A DNA stretch of 64,000 nucleotides from DASUPK01 sp963736305 (GTDB taxonomy: Bacteria; Actinomycetota; Thermoleophilia; Solirubrobacterales; 70-9). The notes under the pieces are model-generated. The model searched no databases, was not told the DNA's origin, and saw nothing but the letters and a program-made list of their open reading frames with translations. Location: contig CAVTOD010000005.1 of the NCBI GenBank assembly GCA_963736305.1, positions 62,001-126,000 of the forward strand, written 5' to 3'. Numbering within the stretch: the first letter of the stretch is position 1; every line of letters starts with the position of its first letter. A program made the translations under genes and the position numbers. Of this stretch, positions 8,408 through 17,013 are shown piece by piece.

Positions 8408-9878
8408 GACGCCGAGGATTGTGGCGGATGTAGGCCACGATCAGCGCCACGATGGCGACGGCCGAGTAGCAGGAGAGCCCGAGCGCCCATCCGCTGGTCA
8501 CATCGCTGAGCCAGTGGACCCGCAGATAGACGCGGGTGAGCCCGACGACGGCGGCCATGAGAATGCCGGTCCCGATCACCAGGCTTCGCTTCGTGATGCC
8601 CGGAACGAGCCGCAGCGCGAGCGTCACGGAGAGCCAGACGTAGAGCGTCGAGTAGGCGGCGTGGCCGCTCGGGAACGACGAGTTGGACGCCGAGGCGAGC
8701 GGGTCGGGCGGCCGGGGCCGGTCGGTCCAGGTCTTGATCCCGTGGACGAGCAGGATCGTCAGCGCCATGCCGACGACCAGCACCCAGAACTCCATCCAGC
8801 GCCGCGACGCGGCCAGGGCGACCGCCACAAGGGCGGCGATCGGCCAGGTCACCCAGCCGGACCCGAGGTAGGTGAGCCCCTTGGCGGCGCTGGTCAGCCA
8901 TGGGGCCTGCAGGTTCTTTGCGACGTCGAGCGCGGTGTGGTCACCGGGGGTCGGCCCAGGGTCACCCGAGACGACCGACCAGTAGGCGATCACGACGAAC
9001 AGCCCCACCGAGAGGGCGGCGAGCAGCGTCGTCAGCTCGAGGCCGAGACCACCCGGCGTCAGCCTGCGGCCGAGGAACGCGAACTGCGGGCGCAGCCGCC
9101 GGCCCAGCGCCAGGACCGGCCGGAGCGCCCGTCGCTTCTCCATCTCGGCGGCGATTCGCCCGCGGTTCTCCGGCTCGCGGAGGAACCGGTAGGCGAAGAA
9201 CAACCCCACCGCGATCCCGATGACGATCGCGAAGACGAAGAGGCCCTTGCCGACGATCTTCGTGACGGTGTCGAGGCTCTGCGCCGCGAAGTAGCCGGCG
9301 AGGATCAGCCCGGTGGACCAGAGCCCGGTTCCCAGGATGCTGAACGGAGCGAAGTCCCGGTAGGGCATCCGGCTGCTGCCGGCGATGAACGGGGCAAGCG
9401 CGCGCACCAGCCCGATGAAGCGCCCAATCAGGATCGTCCTGCCTCCGTAGCGGGAGAAGTAGCTCTCGACCTGCTTCAGGCGGTCCTCCGTGATCCGCAG
9501 GCGCTGGCCGTGCTTGACCAGGAACTCGCGACCGAGCCTGGCCCCCAGCAGGAAGCTCAGCGAGTCGCCGGCGAATGCGCAGATCCAGGTGATCGCCAGG
9601 ATCAGTGGGAGCGAGATGTCGCCCTGGCCCGCCACGGCACCGCCGAGCATCACCGTGAACTCTCCGGGGGCGATCAGCCCGACGAATGCGCCGGTCTCGA
9701 GAAAGGCGAGAGCGCCGACCAGCAGATAGGTCCATGCGCCCAGGCCCTTGGAGAGATCCTGGATTGTCTGCTCGAGATCGAAGTGCGGGAGGTCGCCCCG
9801 GAAGACGAAGAAGGCGACGATCACCGCGGCGAGCAGGCCGCGCCGAATCCACTTCCAGCTGATGCGGGAACCGCTCAT
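8355..9878 (-). CDS. DedA-family membrane protein fused to a PAP2 phosphatase
   Basis: 507 residues, many membrane spans. Residues about 30-220 match DedA/SNARE-associated proteins (FVGLIAPGEFTVMLGGAVAG, then GRFIGLVRALAPFIAG). Residues about 285-490 are a PAP2 domain with all three motifs: KTWTDRPRP near 386, FPSGHA near 403 and RVYLRVHWLSD near 452. DedA proteins are linked to flipping of undecaprenyl phosphate; PAP2 enzymes remove a phosphate from undecaprenyl pyrophosphate or other lipid phosphates. The fusion could recycle the glycan carrier lipid. ATG at 9878 overlaps the ispE stop (ATGA). Confidence 0.87.
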   Translation of the reverse strand: MSGSRISWKWIRRGLLAAVIVAFFVFRGDLPHFDLEQTIQDLSKGLGAWTYLLVGALAFLETGAFVGLIAPGEFTVMLGGAVAGQGDISLPLILAITWICAFAGDSLSFLLGARLGREFLVKHGQRLRITEDRLKQVESYFSRYGGRTILIGRFIGLVRALAPFIAGSSRMPYRDFAPFSILGTGLWSTGLILAGYFAAQSLDTVTKIVGKGLFVFAIVIGIAVGLFFAYRFLREPENRGRIAAEMEKRRALRPVLALGRRLRPQFAFLGRRLTPGGLGLELTTLLAALSVGLFVVIAYWSVVSGDPGPTPGDHTALDVAKNLQAPWLTSAAKGLTYLGSGWVTWPIAALVAVALAASRRWMEFWVLVVGMALTILLVHGIKTWTDRPRPPDPLASASNSSFPSGHAAYSTLYVWLSVTLALRLVPGITKRSLVIGTGILMAAVVGLTRVYLRVHWLSDVTSGWALGLSCYSAVAIVALIVAYIRHNPRRHERAPQLDPGAGAGAGH

Positions 9879-10729
9879 GTGCCGAGCGGGGCGGTCGCGA
9901 TCGCTCGGGGGAATTCCTCGCGCAGGCGCTCGGCCGCGGCGACGGCCTGATCCACGGTGGGAAAGAGCCCGAACGCCGTCGGCCCGGATCCGGTCACCAT
10001 CGCGTGCGCGGCGCCCCCGTCCTCGAGGCCCCGCAGGGCGGCCTCGATCTCGGGGCGAAGCGAGATCGCAGCGGGCTGCAGGTCGTTGACGAGGTTCTCC
10101 CGATAGTCCAGGGGCGAGCCGGCCTCATCCACCGCGTCGCGCAGGCGCCGCCGGATCGCCTCGAGCTCGGCCTCTCCGCGGGTGGTACCGAGACGGTCGG
10201 CCTCCGCGTAGACCGCCGCCGTCGCCAGACCCTCCGGCTGCGGAATGAGCACGACGCCGTGTTCGGCGGCCGGTGGCGCAGGCTCGATCACCTCGCCGGC
10301 GCCGGCCACCAGGCAGGCGCGCGGCTGGAGCTGCGACGGGACATCGGCGCCGATCTCCGCCGCGATCGCACGCAGGCCTTCCACCTTGCCGCGCGCCAAC
10401 CGCAGAACCGCGGCCGCGTCGGCGCTCCCGCCCCCGAGCCCGGCCGCGACGGGGACGCGCTTCGTCACCTCGATCCGCAGCGGCGGCCCGTCCCAGCCGT
10501 TCGCGCGGAGCGCGGCCAGGGCCTTGGCGGTGAGGTCAGGGCCCTCGATTCCCTCGCAGATCACCTCGTCGGCGTCTGCCGCGCTCAATTGGAGCTCGTC
10601 GGCGAGCTCGAGGGGCTCGAAGAGCGAGCGGATCTCATGCAGCCCGTCCTCGCGCTTGGGGCCGACGTAGAGACAGAGGTTGAGCTTCGCCGGCGCGAGC
10701 ATCGTGCCCGGCATCTCGGCGACGCTCAC
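9875..10729 (-). CDS. ispE: 4-diphosphocytidyl-2-C-methyl-D-erythritol kinase
   Basis: 284 residues, a GHMP-fold kinase: APAKLNLCLYVG at the N-terminus, ATP loop PVAAGLGGGSADAAAVL near residue 92, and VTGSGPTAFGLF near residue 245. It phosphorylates CDP-ME in the non-mevalonate isoprenoid pathway. The GTG at 10729 overlaps the rsmA stop (GTGA), and ispE in turn overlaps the DedA-PAP2 start, so tatD-rsmA-ispE-DedA/PAP2 is one tight operon. The open frame continues upstream inside rsmA, but that stretch is a shadow. Confidence 0.92.
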   Translation of the reverse strand: MSVAEMPGTMLAPAKLNLCLYVGPKREDGLHEIRSLFEPLELADELQLSAADADEVICEGIEGPDLTAKALAALRANGWDGPPLRIEVTKRVPVAAGLGGGSADAAAVLRLARGKVEGLRAIAAEIGADVPSQLQPRACLVAGAGEVIEPAPPAAEHGVVLIPQPEGLATAAVYAEADRLGTTRGEAELEAIRRRLRDAVDEAGSPLDYRENLVNDLQPAAISLRPEIEAALRGLEDGGAAHAMVTGSGPTAFGLFPTVDQAVAAAERLREEFPRAIATAPLGT

Positions 10730-11541
10730 GGGGCACCCCCACGATCTGCGAGGGCCTCGGCGAACTGCTCGAACTCCGCGGGGGAGAGCGTCTCGGCGCG
10801 GGCGTCCGCGGGCTTTCCGATCGACTCGAGCGCGCTCCGCGCCGGCCCGAGGCTGCCTGCGCGGGCGAGCTCCAGCGACCGGGCGAGCGACTTTCGGCGG
10901 TGGGCGAACGCGAGCCGCACGAGCGCCGCGAGGTCCTCGGTGGCCCCCTGGGATCTCCGGCGAAGGCGCAGCAGGGCCGAGCCGACGCGCGGGCGCGGCA
11001 CGAAGACCGCGGGGTCCACCGTCCGCAGCATCGTCACCTCGCACGCGAGCTGCACCAGCACGCTAGGAGAGCCGTATTCGCGCGAGCCGGGCTCGGCGCG
11101 CAGCCGGTCGGCGATCTCGCGCTGCACCATCACCACCCAGCTCTCCACCGACGGCAGCTCGGCAATCGTCCGGATCAGCAGGGGCGTCGCTATCGAGTAC
11201 GGGAGGTTGGCGACCATCTTGGTGGGCGCTGGCGCGAGACCCTTCAGGTCGACCTTCATCGCGTCGCCCCAGACGAGGTCCACCCCGCCGCCCACCTCCG
11301 CGACGAGGGACTCCAGGTCATCCTTGAGTCGCTTGTCTATCTCGACGACGTGCAGCCACCGGACCGCCGGGATCAGGAGCTCCGTCAGCGCCCCTCCCCC
11401 GCCCCCGACTTCGAGCACGACGTCCTCCGGGTCGAGCGCCGCCTCCCGGACGATCACGGCCAGGAGGTTCGGGTCCGCGAGAAAGTTCTGACCGAACCAA
11501 CGCGGGGACCGCTCCGGCGGACCGGCGCGGCCGCTCACCAC
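10726..11541 (-). CDS. rsmA: 16S rRNA dimethyladenosine transferase
   Basis: 271 residues. SAM site VVLEVGGGGGALTELL near residue 41, acidic VVEIDKRL, and the N6-adenine methyltransferase motif NLPYSIATP near residue 114. It dimethylates two adenines in helix 45 of 16S rRNA. The start overlaps the TatD stop; two adjacent GTG codons (11541 and 11538) are possible. The rsmA-ispE order is conserved in Actinobacteria. Confidence 0.93.
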   Translation of the reverse strand: MVSGRAGPPERSPRWFGQNFLADPNLLAVIVREAALDPEDVVLEVGGGGGALTELLIPAVRWLHVVEIDKRLKDDLESLVAEVGGGVDLVWGDAMKVDLKGLAPAPTKMVANLPYSIATPLLIRTIAELPSVESWVVMVQREIADRLRAEPGSREYGSPSVLVQLACEVTMLRTVDPAVFVPRPRVGSALLRLRRRSQGATEDLAALVRLAFAHRRKSLARSLELARAGSLGPARSALESIGKPADARAETLSPAEFEQFAEALADRGGAP

Positions 11542-12305
11542 CCGAAGACTCTCGCCGCGTTCTCCTCCACGATTCCCTCGAGGTCACCGTAGGGGACGCC
11601 GCGGACCTCGGCGAGCCTTTCGGCTGTCGCGACCACGTTGGCGGGCTCATTCGGTTTCCCCCTGACCGGCTGGGGCGCGAGAAAGGGGGAATCCGTCTCG
11701 ACCAGCAGGAGGTCCTCCGGCACGACCGCTGCGGCCTCGCGGATCGGCTCGGCGGTCTTGTAGGTCAGGTTGCCGGCGAACGAGCAGTACCAGCCACGCT
11801 CCGCGGCCCGCTCGGCCCAGCGCGGCCCGGCGGAAAAGCAGTGCAGGATCACGCTGACGGCGTCGCCCTCCCGCTCGAGCGTGCCGAACGCCTCCGAGAC
11901 GGCGTCCTCGGATCCGTCGGCGTCGCGCAGGTGGACGACCAGCGCCTTCCCAGTCCGCTGCGCGATTCCGATCTGGGCGGTGAAGGCCCGGCGCTGGTCG
12001 TCTGGGTTGGACCGGTCGCGGTAGAAGTCGAGGCCCGTCTCGCCGACGGCGACGACGCCGGGTTGCGAGCACAGCTCCTCGATCGCCTCCGCCGCACCCT
12101 GGTCGAAGCCGTCCGCGCTGTTCGGATGCCGGCCGACCGACGCGAAGACCTCCTCGCTCGTCTGCGCCGAGGCCGCGGCGTCCAGATTCGACTCCTCCCC
12201 CAGGCCAACGGTGAGGATCCGATTGACGCCGGCGTCGCGCGCCGCGCCGACCAGTTCGGCCTCCGGCGGCTCGCAGAGCGCGAGGTGCGCGTGGGTATCG
12301 ACCAC
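11535..12305 (-). CDS. tatD: TatD-family metal-dependent hydrolase
   Basis: 256 residues, TIM-barrel amidohydrolase. Metal ligands visible in VDTHAHLAL (residues 2-10), VGETGLDF (Glu), VVHLRDAD (His), ILHCFSAG (His) and ETDSPFLAP (Asp near residue 205). Members act as 3'-5' DNases or tRNA/RNA exonucleases. First gene of the tatD-rsmA-ispE operon. Confidence 0.92.
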   Translation of the reverse strand: MVDTHAHLALCEPPEAELVGAARDAGVNRILTVGLGEESNLDAAASAQTSEEVFASVGRHPNSADGFDQGAAEAIEELCSQPGVVAVGETGLDFYRDRSNPDDQRRAFTAQIGIAQRTGKALVVHLRDADGSEDAVSEAFGTLEREGDAVSVILHCFSAGPRWAERAAERGWYCSFAGNLTYKTAEPIREAAAVVPEDLLLVETDSPFLAPQPVRGKPNEPANVVATAERLAEVRGVPYGDLEGIVEENAARVFGW

Positions 12306-12320
12306 GGCGCCGCGCCCAGG

Positions 12321-13169
12321 TCAGGGACCCAGGTTCGCCTGGATGAAGTCGCTGTAGTTGTACGCGCGGGTGTGCACCGACGGATAGCCCTTCAGCCCGC
12401 AGATCACGAAGAAGAACGGGTTCCGCTTGGACGGGGCTGCGGTGCTCGCCTCCGCCGTCCCGATCAGACGCGGGCCCGCCGGTGTGTTGGCGACGAGCGG
12501 GCCGCCGCTGTCTCCCGAGCAGACGCTCGCCCGAACGGTCCGCCGCTTCCACTCGTGCTTGATCCTCCGCGCCGCGAAGCCGACCCTGCGGCCGGCGTCG
12601 CAGATCGCCCAGGGCGGCAGCGGGCAGAACCGGGCCGAGACGTCGGTCGCCGTGAGCAGGCCGATCTGAGGCTTCCCGACGATCAGCGGGTTTCGATTCC
12701 CGAAGCCCGCCTCCGACAGCGGCGCGCCGGGCGCCGTGTAGGCGGCATCCTCCGCGGCGTTCGCCAGCGGGATCGGCGTCGCGGTGGTGGGCGTCTTCAG
12801 CGTGAGGATCGCGAGATCGTTCTCGAAGGTGTGAGCGAACCCGGGCGCGAAGGTGACGGCCGAGACGCCAAGCGCCTCACCTCCCATGAAGGCCGACGTG
12901 GACTTGGTCCTGACCGTCATCGTGAGCGGATTGCCAACGCAGTGACCCGCCGTCAGGACGCGCGTGGGCGAGATCACGGTGCCGGTGCAGAGCGTCGTCG
13001 GCGTCAGCACCGCCGCGGCGAAACCCCACTGGTCGATGCTCGCCGGCAACCCGCCGATGACACTCTTTCCCGCGCGCGGGCTTGCGTCCGCGACTCCCGC
13101 GGAGAGCGTCCCGATCAGCGCCGCGGCACAGAGAGCCGCGGTTCCCACCCTGGAGATACGTGAAAGCAC
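12321..13169 (-). CDS. Secreted trypsin-like serine protease
   Basis: 282 residues with a signal peptide (TAALCAAALIGTLSAGVADA, cleavage near residue 30). Chymotrypsin-fold triad: His in VLTAGHCVG, Asp in ENDLAIL, Ser in VCSGDSGGPLV. Conserved cysteines suggest disulfides outside the cell. GTG at 13169 has TACCCT 6 nt upstream (leaderless). It sits between tatD and a small secreted protein, inside an otherwise housekeeping cluster. Confidence 0.9.
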   Translation of the reverse strand: MLSRISRVGTAALCAAALIGTLSAGVADASPRAGKSVIGGLPASIDQWGFAAAVLTPTTLCTGTVISPTRVLTAGHCVGNPLTMTVRTKSTSAFMGGEALGVSAVTFAPGFAHTFENDLAILTLKTPTTATPIPLANAAEDAAYTAPGAPLSEAGFGNRNPLIVGKPQIGLLTATDVSARFCPLPPWAICDAGRRVGFAARRIKHEWKRRTVRASVCSGDSGGPLVANTPAGPRLIGTAEASTAAPSKRNPFFFVICGLKGYPSVHTRAYNYSDFIQANLGP

Positions 13170-13175
13170 GCGCCC

Positions 13176-13181
13176 AGGGTA
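13176..13181 (-). promoter_or_regulatory. -10 box of the serine protease gene
   Basis: TACCCT on the minus strand, 6 nt before the GTG at 13169; leaderless spacing. Confidence 0.45.
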
Positions 13182-13187
13182 GGCGGT

Positions 13188-13616
13188 CTACCGCTTCAGC
13201 TTGAAGGTGTGCGAGATCACGTCGACGGCGCCCGTCGCCGGGTCGGTCGCCGAGATGCTGCTGATGATCTTGTACTTGCCGGGGGACGCCTTCATCAGCC
13301 TGAGCAGTCCTCCGCTCGGCTTGATGAAGTGACCGGCCGGCGTGCCCGCGGGCAGCGATCCCTGCTCGGTATCGGAGCCGTGGACGAACGGGCCCTTCAC
13401 CGTCAACGTCGAGACCACGTTGCAGGCCACCGCGCACTGGAACGGGACGATGATCTTCTTGGCGATCTTGAGCTTCCCGGTGGTGAGGTAGTTGATGATC
13501 GCGCCCGACTTCTGCGCAGTGGGCGAGGCGACGGCGCCTGACGCGGGGAGCAGAAGGGCTCCGATGATCGCGGCAGCCGCGGCAAAGCTCCCAATCCGAG
13601 ACTTCCTGCTCATCAA
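13188..13616 (-). CDS. Small secreted protein, function unknown
   Basis: 142 residues. Signal peptide with hydrophobic core AAAAAIIGALLLPASGAVA and an Ala-X-Ala-like site near residue 31; the mature part is basic and beta-rich, with two Cys (CAVAC) that may pair. AGGGAGGA precedes the ATG pair at 13616. The C-terminus ATDPATGAVDVISHTFKLKR is repeated almost exactly in the fragment at 13667-13781, so this gene was once duplicated in tandem. No family recognised. Confidence 0.7.
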   Translation of the reverse strand: MMSRKSRIGSFAAAAAIIGALLLPASGAVASPTAQKSGAIINYLTTGKLKIAKKIIVPFQCAVACNVVSTLTVKGPFVHGSDTEQGSLPAGTPAGHFIKPSGGLLRLMKASPGKYKIISSISATDPATGAVDVISHTFKLKR

Positions 13617-13633
13617 CGTCCTCCCTGATTCGC

Positions 13634-13650
13634 CTTCCGGGTTCCGGAAG
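13634..13650. terminator. Short perfect hairpin, possible terminator
   Basis: CTTCCGG-GTT-CCGGAAG, 7 perfect pairs around a 3-nt loop, between the paralog fragment (stop at 13667) and the start of the secreted-protein gene (13616). No T run follows, so termination is only suggested. Confidence 0.4.
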
Positions 13651-13666
13651 CCACCCTACCAACTGA

Positions 13667-13781
13667 CTATCGCTTCAACCTGAAGGTGTGGGAGATCACG
13701 TCGGTGGCGCCGGTCGCCGGATCCGTGGCGGTCAGGATGTTGCGGATCCTGAACGAAATCCTCTTCCCGATCCCGAGCGCT
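13667..13781 (-). pseudogene. Truncated tandem paralog of the small secreted protein
   Basis: The minus strand reads RNILTATDPATGATDVIS then HTFRLKR and a TAG at 13667, nearly identical to the C-terminus of the gene at 13188-13616. The N-terminal part is lost: the sequence directly upstream is the end of the ABC permease gene (stop at 13782). It is a remnant left by a deletion between the permease and the duplicated gene. Confidence 0.75.
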
Positions 13782-14657
13782 CTACAGATCGCGGCGCGCG
13801 AACCGCAGACAGGCGACGGCGAGCGTGCCCGCCAGGTAGACGATCGCCCAGATCACGAGGACGATCCCCGCCCCCTGCGGCCCGCCGAAGGGCCCGAGGC
13901 TGATGGCCTCTCCGGTCAGACCGGTCGTGTTCGAGGTCAGGGCGTGGAGGCCGCCCTGGTAGAGAGCTTCGAAGGGCAGTGCCCAGGACGACACCTTCGC
14001 GATCTGGGTGAGCGAATGCGAATCGATCGCGTCGGCGATCTGCCCGAGCAGGCCGGCGGTGAGACCGGCGCCGAAGACCATCAGGACTGCGATGCCCTGC
14101 GCGGTCGAGCTGAGGAACACCGAGGCGAGCAGCGAGAGCGCGGCGACGATCACCAGGCCGGCGGCAAGCCCGAGGCCCGGCGTGATCACGTGGTCCGGCC
14201 ACCAGCCTCCGATCGCACCCGTGATCAAGGTCGCGCACAGATAGACGACGAGGCCGTATGCGGCGGCGAACGCGGCCGCGCCCGCGAAGCGCGCCAGCAG
14301 CATCGTCGTCCGGCCGAGCGGCCTGACCACCAGCGGCTGGAGCAGGCCGGTCTCGGCGTCACCGCGAACCACTCCGAGAGTGAGGAACACGGCGACCACC
14401 GCGCCCAGGAAGAGGGTCGCGAACATCGCCATTCCGAGCAGGGTCGCCCCCGTGAACGCCTTCGCGTTGATCACGTCCAGCCCCGCGAAGCCCTGTGAGT
14501 CCCTGAACGCGAAGTGAACGCCGATCCCATAGAGCGCCAGGAACGCGACCGTGAGGATGAAGACGACCGCGAGCACCTTGCGCCGGACGCTCTCCCTGAC
14601 GGCGTACCCGATCACGGTCGCCACAGCGACACGCGAGCTGGCCGGCGCCGCGCTCAC
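13782..14657 (-). CDS. ABC-2 type transporter permease
   Basis: 291 residues, about six membrane spans with the soluble GVVRGDAETGLLQPLVVRPLGR segment typical of ABC-2 permeases. The GTG at 14657 overlaps the TGA of the ATPase gene when that gene is read with its frameshift repaired (GTGA), which supports both calls. Exports an unknown substrate; drug or cell-envelope lipid export is common for this pair type. Confidence 0.85.
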   Translation of the reverse strand: MSAAPASSRVAVATVIGYAVRESVRRKVLAVVFILTVAFLALYGIGVHFAFRDSQGFAGLDVINAKAFTGATLLGMAMFATLFLGAVVAVFLTLGVVRGDAETGLLQPLVVRPLGRTTMLLARFAGAAAFAAAYGLVVYLCATLITGAIGGWWPDHVITPGLGLAAGLVIVAALSLLASVFLSSTAQGIAVLMVFGAGLTAGLLGQIADAIDSHSLTQIAKVSSWALPFEALYQGGLHALTSNTTGLTGEAISLGPFGGPQGAGIVLVIWAIVYLAGTLAVACLRFARRDL

Positions 14658-15500
14658 TCCGTGGACTCCCCGAGGACCTCGAGGTAGGCGTCCTCGAGCG
14701 TGCTGCCCAGCGGCCGCACTTCGTAGACCCGCTCTCCTGAGGCCACCAGCTCGGAGACGATTCCCGGGATCTCATCGACGTTCGGCCTGGTCGAAGCGCC
14801 GCGCACCGTTCTCGGTGGTGACCTCCACGCCCCGGGCCCTGGAGAGGGGATCAGGCGTGCCCTCGGCCACCACCCGCCCGTCCGAGAGGATCGCCACCCG
14901 GTCGCATGTTCGCTCGACCTCCGTCAGCAGGTGCGAGTTGATCAGCGCCGACACGCCACGCTGACGCAGCTGGATCAGCACCTGGCGCACGACCCGGCGC
15001 CCGGCCGGATCGAGAGCGCTGGTCGGCTCATCCAGCAGGAGCAGCCGCGGCGAGCCCACCAGCGCCTGCGCGAGGCCGAGGCGCTGCTGCATCCCCTTTG
15101 ACATCGCCCCGATCCGGGTTCGTGCCGCGTCGCGCAGTCCGACCAGCTCGAGCAGCTCGGTGCGCTCCGCCGCGTCGCCGTCGGAGCCGGCGAGCCGCTG
15201 GTGCAGGGCGAGGAGCTCGTCCGCGGTCGCCCATCCGGGGAACCGGAAGAGCTCCGCGAGGTATCCGGTCTCCCGCCGGGCGGGCAGCGATCCGGCGACC
15301 TGCCCGAGCACCCGGGCGCTGCCTCCCGTCGGCCGCACCAGGCCACAGGCGATCTTGGTCAGCGTCGACTTGCCCGCTCCGTTCGGCCCGAGCAGGCCGA
15401 GCATCTCGCCGGGTCCCACCTCCAGGTCTATTCCTCGGAGAGCCTCGGTTCGGCCGTAGCGCTTCTCCAGTCCGCGGACGGCGAGCGCCGCCTCCATCAC
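14654..15500 (-). pseudogene. ABC transporter ATPase, C-terminal frameshift
   Basis: Walker A LGPNGAGKSTLTK near residue 41, signature MSKGMQQRLGLAQ, Walker B LLLLDEPTSALDP: a complete ABC-2 type ATP-binding domain. The frame ends at 14772 in ...RRFDQAERR. The next frame continues NVDEIPGIVSELVASGERVY and ends LEDAYLEVLGESTE at a TGA at 14654, a normal tail for this family, so one base is missing near 14786. ATG at 15500 overlaps the metG stop. The core domain is intact, so a truncated protein might still work. Confidence 0.82.
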
Positions 15501-16996
15501 GCCGGGGCGAGCTTCGGGAACAGCGGCGCGAGCTCGCCGAGCTTCTGACCCCCGCCGCGGGAGCCGAAATCGGTCAGCTCGCGCGAGGGCTCATCGAGCG
15601 CCTCGAGCAGGCGGCCAGTCGTCTCCGGCATGTAGGCGTGGAGGAGGAGTGTGGTGACGCGGATGCCCTCCGCCAGTCCGTAGAGCACCGAGTCGAGCCG
15701 GCCGGAGGCCGACTCGTCCTTGGAGAGCGCCCAGGGCCGCGTCTCCTCGACGTACTGATTGAGCCGCCGCACGAGCTTCCAGATCTCCTCCAGGGCCTGG
15801 GTCAGCTCGGCATCGTCGAGCAGGGCGCGCACGCGCTCCGGCGCGCCCTCGAGGTCGCCGGCCAGCTCCGCCTCGGCCTCCGCCTCGGGAACGACCCCGT
15901 CGCGGTAGCGGCCGATCATCGAGAGGACGCGGTTGGCGAGATTGCCGTACTGGTCGGCGAGCTCGCTCTCGTAGCGGGACTCGAATCCCGCCGGCGAGAT
16001 CTGGCCGTCCTGCCCGAAGGAGACCTCGCGGAAGCAGTAGAAGCGCAGCGCGTCGGCGCCGAACTTCGCGATCACGTCGTCCGGGTCGAGGACGTTCCCC
16101 AGCGACTTGGACATCTTGTGCCCCTCCATCAGCAGGAAGCCGTGGATGAACATCCGCTTCGGCAGCTCGATCTCCGCCGCCATCAGGAATGCGGGCCAGT
16201 AGACCGCGTGGAACTTGAGGATGTCCTTGGCCAGGATGTGGAACGGCGGCCAGAACTTCTCGGTGACGTCCTCACCCTCGATTCCGTAGCCGAGCGCGGT
16301 GTAGTAGTTGAGCAGCGCGTCGAACCAGACGTAGATCACCTGGTCGGTGTCCCAGGGGACCGGTACCCCCCACTTCAGCGTCGGCCGGGAGAGCGAGACG
16401 TCCTGGAGGCCCTGCTGGATGAACGAGAGCGCCTCGTTCCTGCGGAAGTCCGGCACCACGAAGTCCGGCCGCTCCTCGTAGAGCTTCTCGAGGCCCGACT
16501 GGAAGGCCGAGAGCTTGAAGAACCAGTTCTTCTGCGACTCGCGGGTCAGCGGGATCTGGTGGATCGGGCAGGTGTTGTCGGGCCCGATCTCGGACTCGGT
16601 CTTGAAGTCGGCGCAGCGGGGGCAGTACCAGCCCTCGTAGTTGCCCTCGTAGACGTGACCGTTGTCGTAGACCCGCTGGACGATCTCCTGGACCCGCTGC
16701 ATGTGGCCCTCGTCCGTGGTGCGGATGAAGAAGTCATTCGACGCGTTGATCTTGGCCGCCATCTCCTTGAAGCGAGGGGCGAGGCGGTCGCCCAGCTCGC
16801 GCGGCGTCACTCCCTCAGCCTCGGCCTGCTGGGCCACCGGCTCGCCGTGCTCGTCCGTCCCGGTGAGAAAGAACACGTCCTCGCCGCGCTGGCGGTGGTG
16901 CCTGGCGAGGATGTCGGCGGCGATCGTCGAGTAGGCATGGCCCAGATGGGGCTCGCCGTTGACGTAATAGATCGGGGTGGTGACGTAGAAGCTCAC
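15497..16996 (-). CDS. metG: Methionyl-tRNA synthetase
   Basis: 499 residues, class I synthetase: PIYYVNGEPHLGHAYSTI (HIGH motif as HLGH), zinc knuckle CPRCADF...CPIH, and HKMSKSLGN (KMSKS). It lacks the C-terminal dimerisation extension found in some MetG proteins. GTG at 16996 with TAGGCT 8 nt upstream. It is followed by the ABC pair and preceded by a RemA-like gene. Confidence 0.95.
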   Translation of the reverse strand: MSFYVTTPIYYVNGEPHLGHAYSTIAADILARHHRQRGEDVFFLTGTDEHGEPVAQQAEAEGVTPRELGDRLAPRFKEMAAKINASNDFFIRTTDEGHMQRVQEIVQRVYDNGHVYEGNYEGWYCPRCADFKTESEIGPDNTCPIHQIPLTRESQKNWFFKLSAFQSGLEKLYEERPDFVVPDFRRNEALSFIQQGLQDVSLSRPTLKWGVPVPWDTDQVIYVWFDALLNYYTALGYGIEGEDVTEKFWPPFHILAKDILKFHAVYWPAFLMAAEIELPKRMFIHGFLLMEGHKMSKSLGNVLDPDDVIAKFGADALRFYCFREVSFGQDGQISPAGFESRYESELADQYGNLANRVLSMIGRYRDGVVPEAEAEAELAGDLEGAPERVRALLDDAELTQALEEIWKLVRRLNQYVEETRPWALSKDESASGRLDSVLYGLAEGIRVTTLLLHAYMPETTGRLLEALDEPSRELTDFGSRGGGQKLGELAPLFPKLAPA

Positions 16997-17004
16997 GGAG
17001 CGTG

Positions 17005-17010
17005 AGCCTA
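17005..17010 (-). promoter_or_regulatory. -10 box of metG
   Basis: TAGGCT on the minus strand, 8 nt before the GTG at 16996. Confidence 0.4.
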
Positions 17011-17013
17011 GAG

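Noticed and set aside
8358..9950. 530-codon open frame opposite the DedA-PAP2 gene
   Set aside because: Product is Arg/Glu/Gln/Pro-rich without any motif; antisense shadow of a gene with clear motifs.
11841..13163. 440-codon open frame opposite tatD and the protease gene
   Set aside because: Spans two real genes on the other strand and has Arg-rich, motif-free product.
15098..17005. 635-codon open frame opposite metG and the ABC ATPase
   Set aside because: Low-complexity product (Val/Leu/Gly/Arg-rich) that mirrors the codon pattern of the real minus-strand genes, a usual effect of high GC.
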